Assembly (NCBI RefSeq): GCF_900102015.1
Contig: NZ_FNAT01000010.1
Coordinates: forward strand, 1 to 64,000
DNA: 64,000 nucleotides
Source of the DNA: Limimaricola pyoseonensis
Lineage (GTDB): Bacteria; Pseudomonadota; Alphaproteobacteria; Rhodobacterales; Rhodobacteraceae
Direction: 5' to 3'
Part shown: positions 8,229-16,232 of the stretch, one piece after another
How positions within the stretch are numbered: position 1 is the first letter of the stretch
How the letters are laid out: the number at the start of each line of letters is the position of its first letter
The notes under the pieces: generated by a model
Seen by the model: only the letters and a program-made list of their open reading frames with translations
The model's database searches: none
What the model was told of the DNA's origin: nothing
Position numbers and translations under genes: made by a program

Positions 8229-8351
8229 GTCTGCCCCCCGTTATGGCGTTCGCGCACAGGGGTAGCGCAGCAGCGGCACCGCGAGACAGCTTCCATCGCG
8301 CGAAAGCCGCATTAGGTGTCGGGACGACCACACCCAGACGGGACAAACGAC

Positions 8352-9053
8352 ATGACCGACCTCTCCGCCTTCCCGATCACCCGCAGATGGCCGCCGAAGG
8401 ATCCTTCGGTGATCCAGCTCTACGCCTTCCCGACGCCGAACGGCCAGAAGGTATCGATCGCGCTGGAGGAGCTGGGCCTGCCCTACGAGCCGCATCTCGT
8501 CACGTTGAAGGACGCGGACGTGAAGAGCCCGGAGTTCCTGTCGCTCAACCCCAACAACAAGATCCCCGCGATCATCGACCCGAACGGCCCGGGCGACGCG
8601 CCGCTGCCGCTGTTCGAGAGCGGCGCGATCCTGATCTATCTCGCCGAGAAGGCCGGCAAGCTGATCGGGCGCGATGCCGCCGAGCGGCATCAGGTGATCC
8701 AGTGGCTGATGTTCCAGATGGGCGGCGTCGGCCCGATGTTCGGCCAGCTCGGCTACTTCGTGAAGCTCGGCGGCAAGGAGATCGAGGATCCGCGCCCGCG
8801 CGAGCGCTACGTGAACGAGGCGAAGCGTCTGCTGGCGGTGGTCGACAGCCAGCTCGAGGGGCGCGACTGGCTGGTGGGCGAGTTCTCGATCGCCGACATC
8901 GCCATGGCGCCATGGCTCAACGCGCTCGACTTCTACGGCGCGAAGCACCTTGTCGGTTGGGACGAGCTGAAGAACGTGCCGGGCTATGTCGAGCGGTTCT
9001 ACGCCCGCCCGGCCGCCGCGAAGGGCCGCCGCATCCCGAACCCGGAGGGCTGA
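8352..9053 (+). CDS. Glutathione S-transferase family protein (YfcG/Ure2p-like)
   Basis: 233 aa. The thioredoxin-like N-terminal domain starts near residue 18 (LYAFPTPNGQKVSIALEELG) and includes NPNNKIPAIIDPNG and FESGAILIYLAEK, the glutathione-binding cis-Pro and SG motifs. An all-helical C-terminal domain follows (about 110-225). NGQKVSIALEELGLPYE is typical of the YfcG (Nu-class) disulfide-bond reductases, so a glutathione-disulfide reductase role is likelier than classical conjugation. The start at 8352 is preferred to an upstream frame start at 8316 because the family begins here. Confidence 0.9.
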   Translation: MTDLSAFPITRRWPPKDPSVIQLYAFPTPNGQKVSIALEELGLPYEPHLVTLKDADVKSPEFLSLNPNNKIPAIIDPNGPGDAPLPLFESGAILIYLAEKAGKLIGRDAAERHQVIQWLMFQMGGVGPMFGQLGYFVKLGGKEIEDPRPRERYVNEAKRLLAVVDSQLEGRDWLVGEFSIADIAMAPWLNALDFYGAKHLVGWDELKNVPGYVERFYARPAAAKGRRIPNPEG

Positions 9054-9059
9054 AACGGC

Positions 9060-9087
9060 AAGGGGCGGGCCAGCGGCCCGCCCCTTT
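9060..9087 (+). terminator. Hairpin terminator between GST gene and pheT
   Basis: A 12-bp perfect stem, AAGGGGCGGGCC / GGCCCGCCCCTT, with an AGC loop followed by TCATTC. It is placed 6 nt after the GST stop and 21 nt past the pheT stop on the opposite strand. The symmetrical A/T ends make it usable by both convergent transcripts. Confidence 0.75.
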
Positions 9088-9107
9088 CATTCGTTCGGAG
9101 GCCCGGT

Positions 9108-11501
9108 TCAGCCGCGCAGCTCGCCGCCGGTCGCCTTGGCCACCTTCTCGACGATCTTCGCGCCCACCGCCTCGATCTCCTTCTCGGTCAGCGTCTTCTC
9201 GGTCGGCTGCAGCCGCACCGTGATCGCCACCGACTTGCGACCTTCGCCCAAGCTACCGCCCTGGAACTGGTCGAACACCCGCACATCCGCGATCAGCGCT
9301 TTGTCCGCACCCTGCGCCGCGTTCACCAGCGTCAGCGCCTCGACCCCGGCATCGACCACGAAGGCGAAGTCACGCTCGACCGGCTGCAGCGCCGGCGGCG
9401 TGAAGGCCGGGCGGGCGGCGCCGTTCTGGCGCGGCAGCGGCACTTCCTCGGGCCAGAGCACGAAGGCCACGGCCGGGCCCTTCACGTCGAGCGCCGCGAG
9501 CACCTTGGGGTGCAGCTCGCCGAAAACGCCGAGCACCTTTTTCGGGCCGAGGCAGATCCGGCCGTGCCGGCCCGGATGCCACCAGCCCTCGGCCCCGCGC
9601 AGGATCTGCACCTTGGCCGGCGCGCCCATCGCGGCCAGCACCGCCTCGGCATCGGCCTTGGCGTCGTAGATGTCGACCGGGCGCGACGCGCCATGCACGT
9701 CCTTCGGCCCGGTGCGCCCCGTGAGCAGGCCCGCCACGCAGAGCCGCTGCTCGCCCGGCTCGCCGCCCCAGAAGACGTGACCCGCCTCGAACAGCGCGAG
9801 ATCCCCCTGCCCGCGCGCCTGGTTGCGGGCGGCCGCGCGCAGCAGGCCCGGCAGCAGGTCGGGGCGCATGTGGCTCATCTCGGACGAGATCGGGTTCTCG
9901 AGCTTCGAGGCGTCCGAGCCGCCGCCGAACAGTTGCGCCGCCTCGGCGTCGATGAAGCTGTAGGTGACGCATTCGTCGTAGCCGATGGCCGCCGTGGTGC
10001 GCCGCGCCTTGGCGAGACGCGTCTGCATCGGCGTCAGCACCGGCTGCGCCACGCCCTCGGGCCGCGGCAGCGGCACGCCCTTGAGCTTCGACAGCGAGGC
10101 CACGCGCGCGACCTCCTCGACCAGGTCCGCCTCGCCCTGGATGTCCGAGCGCCAGGCCGGGACATGCGCCATCTCGCCGTCGAGCCGGAAGCCCAGCCGC
10201 TCGAGCGTCTGGCGCTGTTCCTTGGCCGGGATGTCCATGCCCACGAGCTTGGTCACACGCTTCGGGTCGTGCCGGTAGGCGCGCGAATTGTCCGGGGTGG
10301 AGCCCGCGATCACCATCTTGGAGGCGTCGCCGCCGGCGTGGTCGACGATCATCCGCACCGCGATCTGCAGGCCGGTGGTGACGAAGTCGGTGTCGATGCC
10401 GCGCTCGAAGCGCTGGCGCGCGTCCGAGTGGATCTTCAGCGCCCGGCCGGTCAGCGCGATCTGCACCGGGTTCCACAGCGCGCTCTCGACGAAGACGTTG
10501 GTGGTCTCCTCGGTCACGCCGGTGTCCGCGCCGCCCATGATGCCCGCGAGGCTCTCGACGCCGTTGTCGTCGGAGATCGCGATCATGCCCTTCTCGAGCG
10601 TGTAGGTCTTCTCGTCGAGCGCGGCGAAGCTCTCGCCGCCTTCGGCGCGGTGCACCAGCAGGTTCCCCGCCACCTTGTCGGCGTCGAAGACGTGCAAGGG
10701 GCGGTTCAGGTCGTAGGTGACGTAGTTGGTCACGTCGACGAGGAAGCTGATCGGGCGCAGGCCGATGGCGCGCAGCCGGTCCTGCAGCCAGTCCGGCGAG
10801 GGGCCGTTCTTCACGCCGCGGATCAGCCGGCCGGCGAAGATCGGGCAGCCGTCGCGGGTGTCGGCGGCGATCTCGACGCCGACGGGGCTGTCATACCCGC
10901 CCGGCACCGAGTTGACCTCGAGCGGCTTGAGCGTGCCGATACCGCGGGCCGAGAGGTCGCGCGCGATGCCGCGGATGCCGAGCGCGTCGCCGCGGTTCGG
11001 CGTGATCGCGATCTCGATCACCGGGTCGACCTTGGCGGGGTCGTTCTCAGCCAGCCAGTCGGCGAAGCCCTGGCCGACCTCGCCAGAGGGCAGCTCGATG
11101 ATGCCCTCATGCGCGTCGCCCAAGCCCAGCTCGCGCTCCGAGCACATCATGCCGTGGCTCTCGACGCCGCGGATCTTGCCGACGCCGATGGTGAAGTCGG
11201 GGCCGGGCACGTAGGTGCCGGGGCGCGCGACGACGACGGTGATGCCCTGCCGCGCGTTGGGCGCGCCGCAGATGATCTGGTCCTCGCCGCCGGGCAGGTC
11301 GACGCGGCAGACCTGCAGCTTGTCGGCGTCGGGGTGCTTCTCGGCCGCGACCACCTTGCCGAGCACGAAGTTCTTCAGCTGCTCGGCCGGGTTCTCGACG
11401 CCCTCGACCTCGAGCCCGAGATCGGTGAGCGCCTCGGCGATCTCGTCCACGGTCGCCGTGGTGTCGAGATGGTCCTTGAGCCAGGAGAGGGTGAATTTCA
11501 T
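9108..11501 (-). CDS. pheT: Phenylalanyl-tRNA synthetase beta subunit
   Basis: 797 aa, normal length. Domains in order: an N-terminal core starting [20 protein letters not shown]; a tRNA-binding EMAP-like domain at about 39-150 (LGKVVAAEKHPDADKLQVCR); B3/B4 editing domain at about 210-380; B5 at about 400-475; and a C-terminal ferredoxin-like anticodon-binding domain from about 705 (PALQPVERDFAFVVDAGVEA). With PheS it forms an alpha2beta2 enzyme charging tRNA-Phe. The ATG overlaps the stop of an unrelated upstream gene (ATGA), and its GGAG ribosome-binding site lies inside that gene's last codons. This is unusual: pheT normally follows pheS directly. Confidence 0.98.
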   Translation of the reverse strand: MKFTLSWLKDHLDTTATVDEIAEALTDLGLEVEGVENPAEQLKNFVLGKVVAAEKHPDADKLQVCRVDLPGGEDQIICGAPNARQGITVVVARPGTYVPGPDFTIGVGKIRGVESHGMMCSERELGLGDAHEGIIELPSGEVGQGFADWLAENDPAKVDPVIEIAITPNRGDALGIRGIARDLSARGIGTLKPLEVNSVPGGYDSPVGVEIAADTRDGCPIFAGRLIRGVKNGPSPDWLQDRLRAIGLRPISFLVDVTNYVTYDLNRPLHVFDADKVAGNLLVHRAEGGESFAALDEKTYTLEKGMIAISDDNGVESLAGIMGGADTGVTEETTNVFVESALWNPVQIALTGRALKIHSDARQRFERGIDTDFVTTGLQIAVRMIVDHAGGDASKMVIAGSTPDNSRAYRHDPKRVTKLVGMDIPAKEQRQTLERLGFRLDGEMAHVPAWRSDIQGEADLVEEVARVASLSKLKGVPLPRPEGVAQPVLTPMQTRLAKARRTTAAIGYDECVTYSFIDAEAAQLFGGGSDASKLENPISSEMSHMRPDLLPGLLRAAARNQARGQGDLALFEAGHVFWGGEPGEQRLCVAGLLTGRTGPKDVHGASRPVDIYDAKADAEAVLAAMGAPAKVQILRGAEGWWHPGRHGRICLGPKKVLGVFGELHPKVLAALDVKGPAVAFVLWPEEVPLPRQNGAARPAFTPPALQPVERDFAFVVDAGVEALTLVNAAQGADKALIADVRVFDQFQGGSLGEGRKSVAITVRLQPTEKTLTEKEIEAVGAKIVEKVAKATGGELRG

Positions 11502-12196
11502 CCTTCGATCTCCAACTTTTTGGTAACAGGAGTCTGTTCCTGGAGAACAACCCTATCAAGAAACAGAACAGCCCTCTCAAATTGACTGGGCAGCAAAAAC
11601 TCAAAAGAAATTATCACGGCAAATATGAATGCCGCGCCTGCGACTCCACTGACCAACAAACGAACAGTCCGGCCAATTCCCGCCTTGCCCCTTACCCTTT
11701 TAGAATACTCGCGAAGCAATATTGCCGAAAATTGATCGTCCGTTCCACGAACGACCCGAAGGCCGCCAAGAGGCCACAACGCTCTTTTAACAGCCAAATC
11801 GCCGAGGTTTATTGCCGCCATTCCTTTTGCCAGCGCAGAAACGAACGAACAGATAGCCAACAAAAAAGTCAGAACGATGAGCACTCCTAGCACCTTCAGG
11901 TCCTTCGGAAGTTCATCAATGGTACTTAGCACATACGAGCCCAAAGCTAGAAGTGCCGACACGCCACCTACACCAGCGAGCAATTTCCCTGTGAGCTTAG
12001 AAAAGCCTACCGTCGCACCCTCTACTTGAGCATTAGTAGCAGTATAGTGGTCTCCGAGCAGATTCCTCCATACAAAATGGGTTTTACTGCCGGAATCCAT
12101 TAGAAAGTCTGCCAGAGTTTTAATTTCTTCCTGTTCGACTTCACCTTGGGCGACTTCATTTGGTTTTTGACTCGGAGCAGAAGATCTAGGCATCAT
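11498..12196 (-). CDS. Unknown three-TM membrane protein inserted between pheS and pheT
   Basis: 232 aa, not recognised. A polar acidic N-terminus (residues 1-70, beginning [18 protein letters not shown]) precedes hydrophobic helices at about 72-92 ([15 protein letters not shown]), 100-122 ([20 protein letters not shown]) and 178-202 ([18 protein letters not shown]). A roughly 50-residue basic loop lies between helices 2 and 3. There is no signal peptide. GC is about 45% in the part I counted (11521-11640) against about 70% in a counted pheT line, and codons such as AGA, AAA, CAA and AAT dominate, which indicates foreign origin. The ATG overlaps the pheS TGA, and its own TGA overlaps the pheT ATG, so it is coupled to both. 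The next in-frame ATG (12193) is an alternative start. Confidence 0.85.
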   Translation of the reverse strand: MMPRSSAPSQKPNEVAQGEVEQEEIKTLADFLMDSGSKTHFVWRNLLGDHYTATNAQVEGATVGFSKLTGKLLAGVGGVSALLALGSYVLSTIDELPKDLKVLGVLIVLTFLLAICSFVSALAKGMAAINLGDLAVKRALWPLGGLRVVRGTDDQFSAILLREYSKRVRGKAGIGRTVRLLVSGVAGAAFIFAVIISFEFLLPSQFERAVLFLDRVVLQEQTPVTKKLEIEG

Positions 12197-13260
12197 ACCG
12201 TCTCCGCTCTCAGCGTCGGCACGTCGAGCGCCGCAAAGCCGTAATGGCGCAGCCAGCGCAGGTCGCTCTCGAAGAAGGCCCGCAGGTCGGGGATGCCGTA
12301 TTTCAGCATCGCCAGACGGTCGATGCCCATGCCGAAGGCGAAGCCCTGGTACTTCTCGGGGTCGATGCCGGCGTTCTTCAGCACCTTGGGATGCACCATG
12401 CCGGAGCCCAGCACCTCGAGCCAGTCGTCGCCCTCGCCCACCTTCACGGTGCCGTCCTGCCAGCTGCACTGGATGTCGACCTCGGCCGAGGGCTCGGTGA
12501 AGGGGAAATGCGAGGCGCGGAAGCGGGTCTTCACCTTGGTGCCGAAGAAGGCCGAGAGGCTTTCCTCCAGCACCCATTTCAGATGCGCCATGGTGATGTC
12601 CGTGCCGATGGCGAGGCCCTCGATCTGGTGGAACATCGGCGTGTGGGTCTGGTCGTAATCGGCGCGGTAGACGCGGCCCGGGCAGATGATGCGGATCGGC
12701 GCGCCGTTCGCTTCCATCGAGCGGATCTGCACCGGCGAGGTGTGGGTGCGCAGCACGTGCGGCGGGCGGTTATCGCCGGGCGCGCGATGCGTGTAGAAGG
12801 TGTCCATCTCGGCGCGGGCCGGGTGATGGCCGGGGATGTTGAGCGCGTCGAAATTGTACCAGTCGCTCTCGACCTGCGGGCCTTCGGCGACCGAGAAGCC
12901 CATATCGGCGAAGATCGCGACGATCTCCTCGGTGACCTGGCTGATCGGATGGATGCTGCCCTGGCGCGCGGGGCGCGTCGGCAGCGTCACGTCGAGCCAC
13001 TCGGTCTGCAGCCGCTTCTCCAGCGCCGCGTCGGCGAGCGAGGCCTTGCGCGCGGCCAGCGCGTCGGCGATCTCGGTCTTGAGCGCGTTGAGCTTCGGGC
13101 CCTTTTCTTGGCGCTCTTCCGGGCTCATGCCGCCCAGCGTCTTCATCAGGCCCGAGATCTCGCCCTTCTTGCCCAGCGCGCGCACGCGCAGATCCTCGAT
13201 TCCGGCCTCGTCGCCGGCCTCGGCGATCAGCCCCAGATACCTGTCCCGAAGATCGTCCAT
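12193..13260 (-). CDS. pheS: Phenylalanyl-tRNA synthetase alpha subunit
   Basis: 355 aa. An N-terminal coiled-coil tRNA-binding arm covers residues 1-85 ([20 protein letters not shown]). The class II catalytic domain follows, with motif 2 region [20 protein letters not shown] and motif 3 [14 protein letters not shown] near the C-terminus. It activates phenylalanine and transfers it to tRNA-Phe with PheT. The start MDDLRDRY at 13260 is chosen over the ATG six codons upstream (13278) because AAGGGTGA lies 5-7 nt before it. Its stop overlaps the start of the foreign membrane gene instead of pheT. Confidence 0.97.
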   Translation of the reverse strand: MDDLRDRYLGLIAEAGDEAGIEDLRVRALGKKGEISGLMKTLGGMSPEERQEKGPKLNALKTEIADALAARKASLADAALEKRLQTEWLDVTLPTRPARQGSIHPISQVTEEIVAIFADMGFSVAEGPQVESDWYNFDALNIPGHHPARAEMDTFYTHRAPGDNRPPHVLRTHTSPVQIRSMEANGAPIRIICPGRVYRADYDQTHTPMFHQIEGLAIGTDITMAHLKWVLEESLSAFFGTKVKTRFRASHFPFTEPSAEVDIQCSWQDGTVKVGEGDDWLEVLGSGMVHPKVLKNAGIDPEKYQGFAFGMGIDRLAMLKYGIPDLRAFFESDLRWLRHYGFAALDVPTLRAETV

Positions 13261-13312
13261 GTCGTCACCCTTTTCCATCGGTCCGGACTACCACCCCGGC
13301 CCCGAAACGCAA

Positions 13313-13347
13313 GAAGCCGCGCGGCCCGTCGGGGGCGGCGCGGCTTC
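13313..13347 (-). terminator. Hairpin downstream of rplT
   Basis: GAAGCCGCGC pairs with GCGCGGCTTC across a GC-rich loop. On the minus strand it is followed by TTGCGTTTC. It sits 25 nt after the rplT stop and just before pheS. With only a weak U-tract it is probably a partial terminator or attenuator between rpmI-rplT and pheS. Confidence 0.55.
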
Positions 13348-13371
13348 CTCAGATCTTGTCGCTCAGGGCCT

Positions 13372-13734
13372 TCAGGCCAGAGCGGCGCGCGCCTTGTCGA
13401 CGATCGCGCCGAAGGCCTCGGGCTCGTGCACCGCGAGATCGGCCAGAACCTTGCGGTCCACCTCGATCCCGGCAAGGGCCAGGCCGTTGATGAAGCGCGA
13501 ATAGGTCATCGCCTCGTCATGCGCGCGGACGCCGGCGTTGATCCGCTGGATCCACAGGGCGCGGAAGTTGCGCTTGCGGGTCTTGCGGTCGCGGGTCGCG
13601 TACTGGTTGGCCTTGTCGACGGCCTGCTTGGCGACCTTGAAGGTCCGCGAACGGCGATCGTAGTAGCCTTTCGCCTGGTCGAGGATCTTCTTGTGACGGC
13701 GATGGGTGACGGTACCACCTTTGGTGCGGCTCAT
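13372..13734 (-). CDS. rplT: 50S ribosomal protein L20
   Basis: 120 aa, the standard bL20 length. It starts [20 protein letters not shown]; the Lys/Arg-rich N-terminal extension winds through 23S rRNA and the C-terminal globular part begins about residue 60. It contains [20 protein letters not shown], a signature segment. L20 is an early assembly protein and in several bacteria represses its own operon through mRNA structures. It lies 12 nt after rpmI in the conserved rpmI-rplT order and ahead of pheS; infC is not adjacent. Confidence 0.98.
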   Translation of the reverse strand: MSRTKGGTVTHRRHKKILDQAKGYYDRRSRTFKVAKQAVDKANQYATRDRKTRKRNFRALWIQRINAGVRAHDEAMTYSRFINGLALAGIEVDRKVLADLAVHEPEAFGAIVDKARAALA

Positions 13735-13746
13735 GTCCTGACCTCC

Positions 13747-13947
13747 TTAGCGCGCGTAGGGCATCATCGGCTTGATGATCTGCTCATCAGCCTTGGCGAG
13801 GACCGTGGTGCCGCGGGCGTCACGGATGAACTTGTTGGTGCGCTTGATCATGCCGTGGCGCTTGCCCGCCTGGCCGGCCTTGATCCGGCCGGAGGCCGTC
13901 ACCTTGAACCGCTTCTTGCAGCTCGACTTCGTCTTCATCTTGGGCAT
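13747..13947 (-). CDS. rpmI: 50S ribosomal protein L35
   Basis: 66 aa, beginning [20 protein letters not shown] and ending MMPYAR, typical bL35. The start at 13947 is chosen over an ATG two codons upstream because GGGAG lies 6 nt before it, too close to serve the earlier ATG. It is the first gene of rpmI-rplT, with a promoter about 80 nt upstream that shares a 14-nt block with the rpsU promoter. Small basic protein embedded in 23S rRNA. Confidence 0.97.
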   Translation of the reverse strand: MPKMKTKSSCKKRFKVTASGRIKAGQAGKRHGMIKRTNKFIRDARGTTVLAKADEQIIKPMMPYAR

Positions 13948-14026
13948 TTCCATCTCCCTTCCGGAACGGTGGTGGGACCGCGCGCCTCGGCATGCCAAGA
14001 AGGCCGGACTCGCGGGATGAGCGCGC

Positions 14027-14055
14027 CGTATATGCGGCGCGCGGGCGTTAGGCAA
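14027..14055 (-). promoter_or_regulatory. Probable rpmI-rplT promoter
   Basis: Reading the minus strand: TTGCCT (14055-14050), 17-nt spacer, TATACG (14032-14027), then the GC-rich discriminator. TATACGGCGCGCTC (14032-14019) is identical to the rpsU -10 region. The -10 lies in the loop of a perfect 8-bp inverted repeat (GCGCGCCG 14021-14028 / CGGCGCGC 14035-14042). The rest of 13948-14211 (264 bp) shows no gene. Confidence 0.5.
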
Positions 14056-14211
14056 GGGATGAAGTGCAAGCGCGCCCGCGCATGGTCCGCGGCGGCTTCA
14101 CGCCACGCGAGTCGCGACAGGCTTGATGCAACCCGCGAGCCGGCTTACCGAGCAAGGCTGGCGGCGTGCCCTCGCGGCAGGCCCCAACCCGCCCCTTCAC
14201 CGGACCGTCAA

Positions 14212-14571
14212 ATGCTGCTGCGGCTCCTGCGTCTCCTGCTCCTGACCGGCGCCCTGCTCGGCGTGCTGCTGCCGCAGGCCTCGGCGGCGCTGGCGACGTT
14301 CGACCCGTTCGGCCTCAGGGCGGTGGTGATCTGCACAGGGCACGGGCTCGAGACGCTGGTGCTCGACCGCGACGGCAACCCGGTCGAGCGCAGCCCCGGC
14401 CCGCCGCATCACTGCCTTCTGCTCGACGCCACCGACACGGCGCGCCCGCCGGTGCTGCCGGTCCCGGCCGAAACCGTGCCGGCGGTGCGAATCGGCGCGG
14501 CCCACGTCGCCCCGATCGTGCCGGCGCGCGCCGCGCATGACGCGGCCCCGCGCGCACCGCCGCGCGCCTGA
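14212..14571 (+). CDS. DUF2946-like exported protein
   Basis: 119 aa with a clear signal peptide (MLLRLLRLLLLTGALLGVLL, cleavage likely after QASA). The mature part has VICTGHGLETLVLDRDGNP followed by HHCLLLDA. The CTGHG plus later HHC spacing resembles DUF2946 proteins, which are often found beside TonB receptors and PepSY membrane proteins in metal or siderophore loci. The C-terminal third is Ala/Pro/His-rich. Periplasmic or membrane-anchored; a metal-related role is inference from Cys/His content and the PepSY neighbour. The frame stays open far upstream, so the start is chosen for the signal peptide; no good ribosome-binding site is visible. Confidence 0.7.
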   Translation: MLLRLLRLLLLTGALLGVLLPQASAALATFDPFGLRAVVICTGHGLETLVLDRDGNPVERSPGPPHHCLLLDATDTARPPVLPVPAETVPAVRIGAAHVAPIVPARAAHDAAPRAPPRA

Positions 14572-14600
14572 CGCCGCTTCTCCGATCGACAGCTTGACCC

Positions 14601-14619
14601 GCCGGTCCGCCGGACCGGC
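14601..14619. repeat. Perfect hairpin upstream of the PepSY gene
   Basis: GCCGGTCC (14601-14608) and GGACCGGC (14612-14619) form an 8-bp stem with a 3-nt loop, between the DUF2946-like stop and a short Arg/Pro-rich frame. With no U-run it could be an operator, a leader hairpin or a processing site. No known iron (Fur) box is recognisable. Confidence 0.4.
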
Positions 14620-14637
14620 CCGATGAAGGTATGTTCC

Positions 14638-14727
14638 ATGCCCCACCGCTTCGCGGCACCGCGCCCCTGCGCCCTGCCCTTCCGCGCCGTCGCGCGCATC
14701 CCCCTGCCCGGCCCCGCGGCCGCCTGA
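14638..14727 (+). CDS. Possible 29-residue leader peptide before the PepSY gene
   Basis: An ATG frame of 29 codons (MPHRFAAPRPCALPFRAV at its start) ends 16 nt before the PepSY ATG. It is Arg/Pro/Ala-rich, has no recognised motif, and only a weak ribosome-binding site (GATGAAGG) lies upstream. It may be a translated leader coupling the flanking genes, or chance: GC-rich DNA often leaves such frames open. Confidence 0.25.
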   Translation: MPHRFAAPRPCALPFRAVARIPLPGPAAA

Positions 14728-14743
14728 CCCGAGAATCTCGATC

Positions 14744-16171
14744 ATGGTCGCAATCGACACCCACCCGCCCGCCGATCCGGGCCGCCGCGCCCGGCTCTAC
14801 CGCGCCGTCTGGCGCTGGCACTTCTATGCCGGGCTCTACGTCATCCCGTTCTTCCTGATGCTGGCCATCACCGGCATGGCGATGCTCTGGATCGCCTGGA
14901 TCGACGGCCGCGACGGCGAGCGCAACGCCGTCACCCCCGGCGAGGCGCCGCTGCCGCTGTCGCAGCAGGCCGAAGCCGCGGCCGCGCTCTGGCCCGAGGG
15001 CGAGCTGGCGCAGTACATCGCCCCGCGCGCCGACGATCTCGCGGCGCTGTTTCGCGTGAACACCGCCGACGGCCCGATGCTGGCGGTGGTCGACCCCTAC
15101 ACCGCCGAGGTGATCGACGCCTTCCCGCGCCGCAGCGGCTGGTACGATCTCTTCGAGAACCTGCATGCCGAGCTGATGATCGGCGTGACCGGCGACCGCA
15201 TGATCGAGATCGCCGCCTCGCTCGGCGTCGTGCTGCTAGTGACCGGCCTCTACCTGTGGTGGCCGCGCGACGGGCGCGGGCTTCGGGCACTCGTGCCGCG
15301 GCTCGGGGCGCGCGGGCGCGCGCTGTGGCTGTCGCTGCACGCCACGGTCGGGATCTGGATCTCGGTGGCGCTGCTGTTCTTCCTGATCTCCGGCCTCGCC
15401 TGGGCCGGCATCTGGGGCGGCATGATGGTGCAGGCCTGGTCGAGCTTCCCGGCCGGCAAGTATGACGGCATCCCGGTCAGCAGCCTCGACCACGCCAGCC
15501 TGAACGACGGCGGCAAGGAGGTGCCATGGGCGCTCGAGCAGACGCCGCTGCCGGCCTCCGATCCGCATGCCGGCCATGGCGGCGGCATGGCCGCGCCGGC
15601 GCCGCAGGGCGGCCCCTCGGCCGGCGCCATGCCCGGTCTCGACCGCGTCGACGCCTTCGCCCGCGAGATCGGCTTTCAGGGGCGCTACCAGCTCAACCTG
15701 CCCAAGGGCGAGACCGGCGTCTGGACGCTCAGCCGCGATTCCATGAGCACCGACAGCCCCGACCCGACCAGCGACCGCGTCGTCCATCTCGACCGCCACT
15801 CGGGCGACCTGCTGGCCGATGTCCGCTTCGCGGACTACTCGCTCATGGGCAAGGCCATGGCGGTGGGCATCGCGCTGCACATGGGCACGCTCGGCCTGTG
15901 GAGCGTGCTGGCCAACAGCCTCGTCTGCCTCGCGGTGATCTTCCTGTGCCTGTCGGGCGTCGCGATGTGGTGGAAGCGCCGCCCCGCGGGCAGCCTGCGG
16001 CTCGCCGCGCCGCCGGCGCCGCGCGACATGCCGCAGTGGAACGCGGCGGTGGCGGTCGCGCTGGCGCTGTCGCTGGCCTTCCCGCTCGCCGGCGTGACGC
16101 TGGTGGCGGCGCTGCTCTTCGACGGTCTGGTGCTGCCGCGGCTGCGCCCGGCCCGGCCCGGCACCGCCTGA
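14744..16171 (+). CDS. PepSY-associated TM helix protein (iron/siderophore-type membrane reductase family)
   Basis: 475 aa, PepSY_TM family. The first TM is WRWHFYAGLYVIPFFLMLAI with the conserved His pair region (residues about 24-45). PepSY segments follow (PYTAEVIDAFPRRSGWYDLF), then FENLHAELMIG near 140. TMs lie at about 158-172, 200-222, 370-405 and 430-455. Conserved LHATVGIW and ALHMGTLGLW carry likely haem-ligand histidines. An unusual His/Met/Gly-rich periplasmic insert (DPHAGHGGGMAAPAPQGG, residues about 272-290) could bind metal. Relatives act in ferric-siderophore or metal reduction. Its DUF2946-like partner is upstream; no TonB receptor is nearby. Substrate unknown. Confidence 0.85.
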   Translation: MVAIDTHPPADPGRRARLYRAVWRWHFYAGLYVIPFFLMLAITGMAMLWIAWIDGRDGERNAVTPGEAPLPLSQQAEAAAALWPEGELAQYIAPRADDLAALFRVNTADGPMLAVVDPYTAEVIDAFPRRSGWYDLFENLHAELMIGVTGDRMIEIAASLGVVLLVTGLYLWWPRDGRGLRALVPRLGARGRALWLSLHATVGIWISVALLFFLISGLAWAGIWGGMMVQAWSSFPAGKYDGIPVSSLDHASLNDGGKEVPWALEQTPLPASDPHAGHGGGMAAPAPQGGPSAGAMPGLDRVDAFAREIGFQGRYQLNLPKGETGVWTLSRDSMSTDSPDPTSDRVVHLDRHSGDLLADVRFADYSLMGKAMAVGIALHMGTLGLWSVLANSLVCLAVIFLCLSGVAMWWKRRPAGSLRLAAPPAPRDMPQWNAAVAVALALSLAFPLAGVTLVAALLFDGLVLPRLRPARPGTA

Positions 16172-16177
16172 AACGCG

Positions 16178-16203
16178 AAAGGCCGGGCACATGCCCGGCC
16201 TTT
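16178..16203. terminator. Bidirectional terminator between PepSY gene and pyk
   Basis: AAAGGCCGGGCA / TGCCCGGCCTTT, a perfect 12-bp inverted repeat with a 2-nt centre (in practice a 4-nt loop), ending in TTTCC on the plus strand and TTTCGCGTTTC on the minus strand. It lies 7 nt after the PepSY stop and 30 nt beyond the pyk stop. Confidence 0.8.
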
Positions 16204-16232
16204 CCACATCCGCGCCCCTCGGGGCGCAGGGC

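Noticed and set aside
9510-11585. A 691-codon open frame on the plus strand opposite pheT
   Set aside because: It is the antisense shadow of a GC-rich gene: Arg/His/Ala/Val-rich composition, no family, no ribosome-binding site. pheT is certain.
11498-12196. An insertion sequence or prophage remnant between pheS and pheT
   Set aside because: No transposase, inverted terminal repeats or target duplications are visible. It is a single intact gene with precise overlaps, so simple IS insertion does not explain it.
12244-14571. A 775-codon plus-strand frame across pheS, rplT and rpmI
   Set aside because: Only its last 119 codons (14212 on) look like a protein with a signal peptide; the rest is antisense to certain genes.
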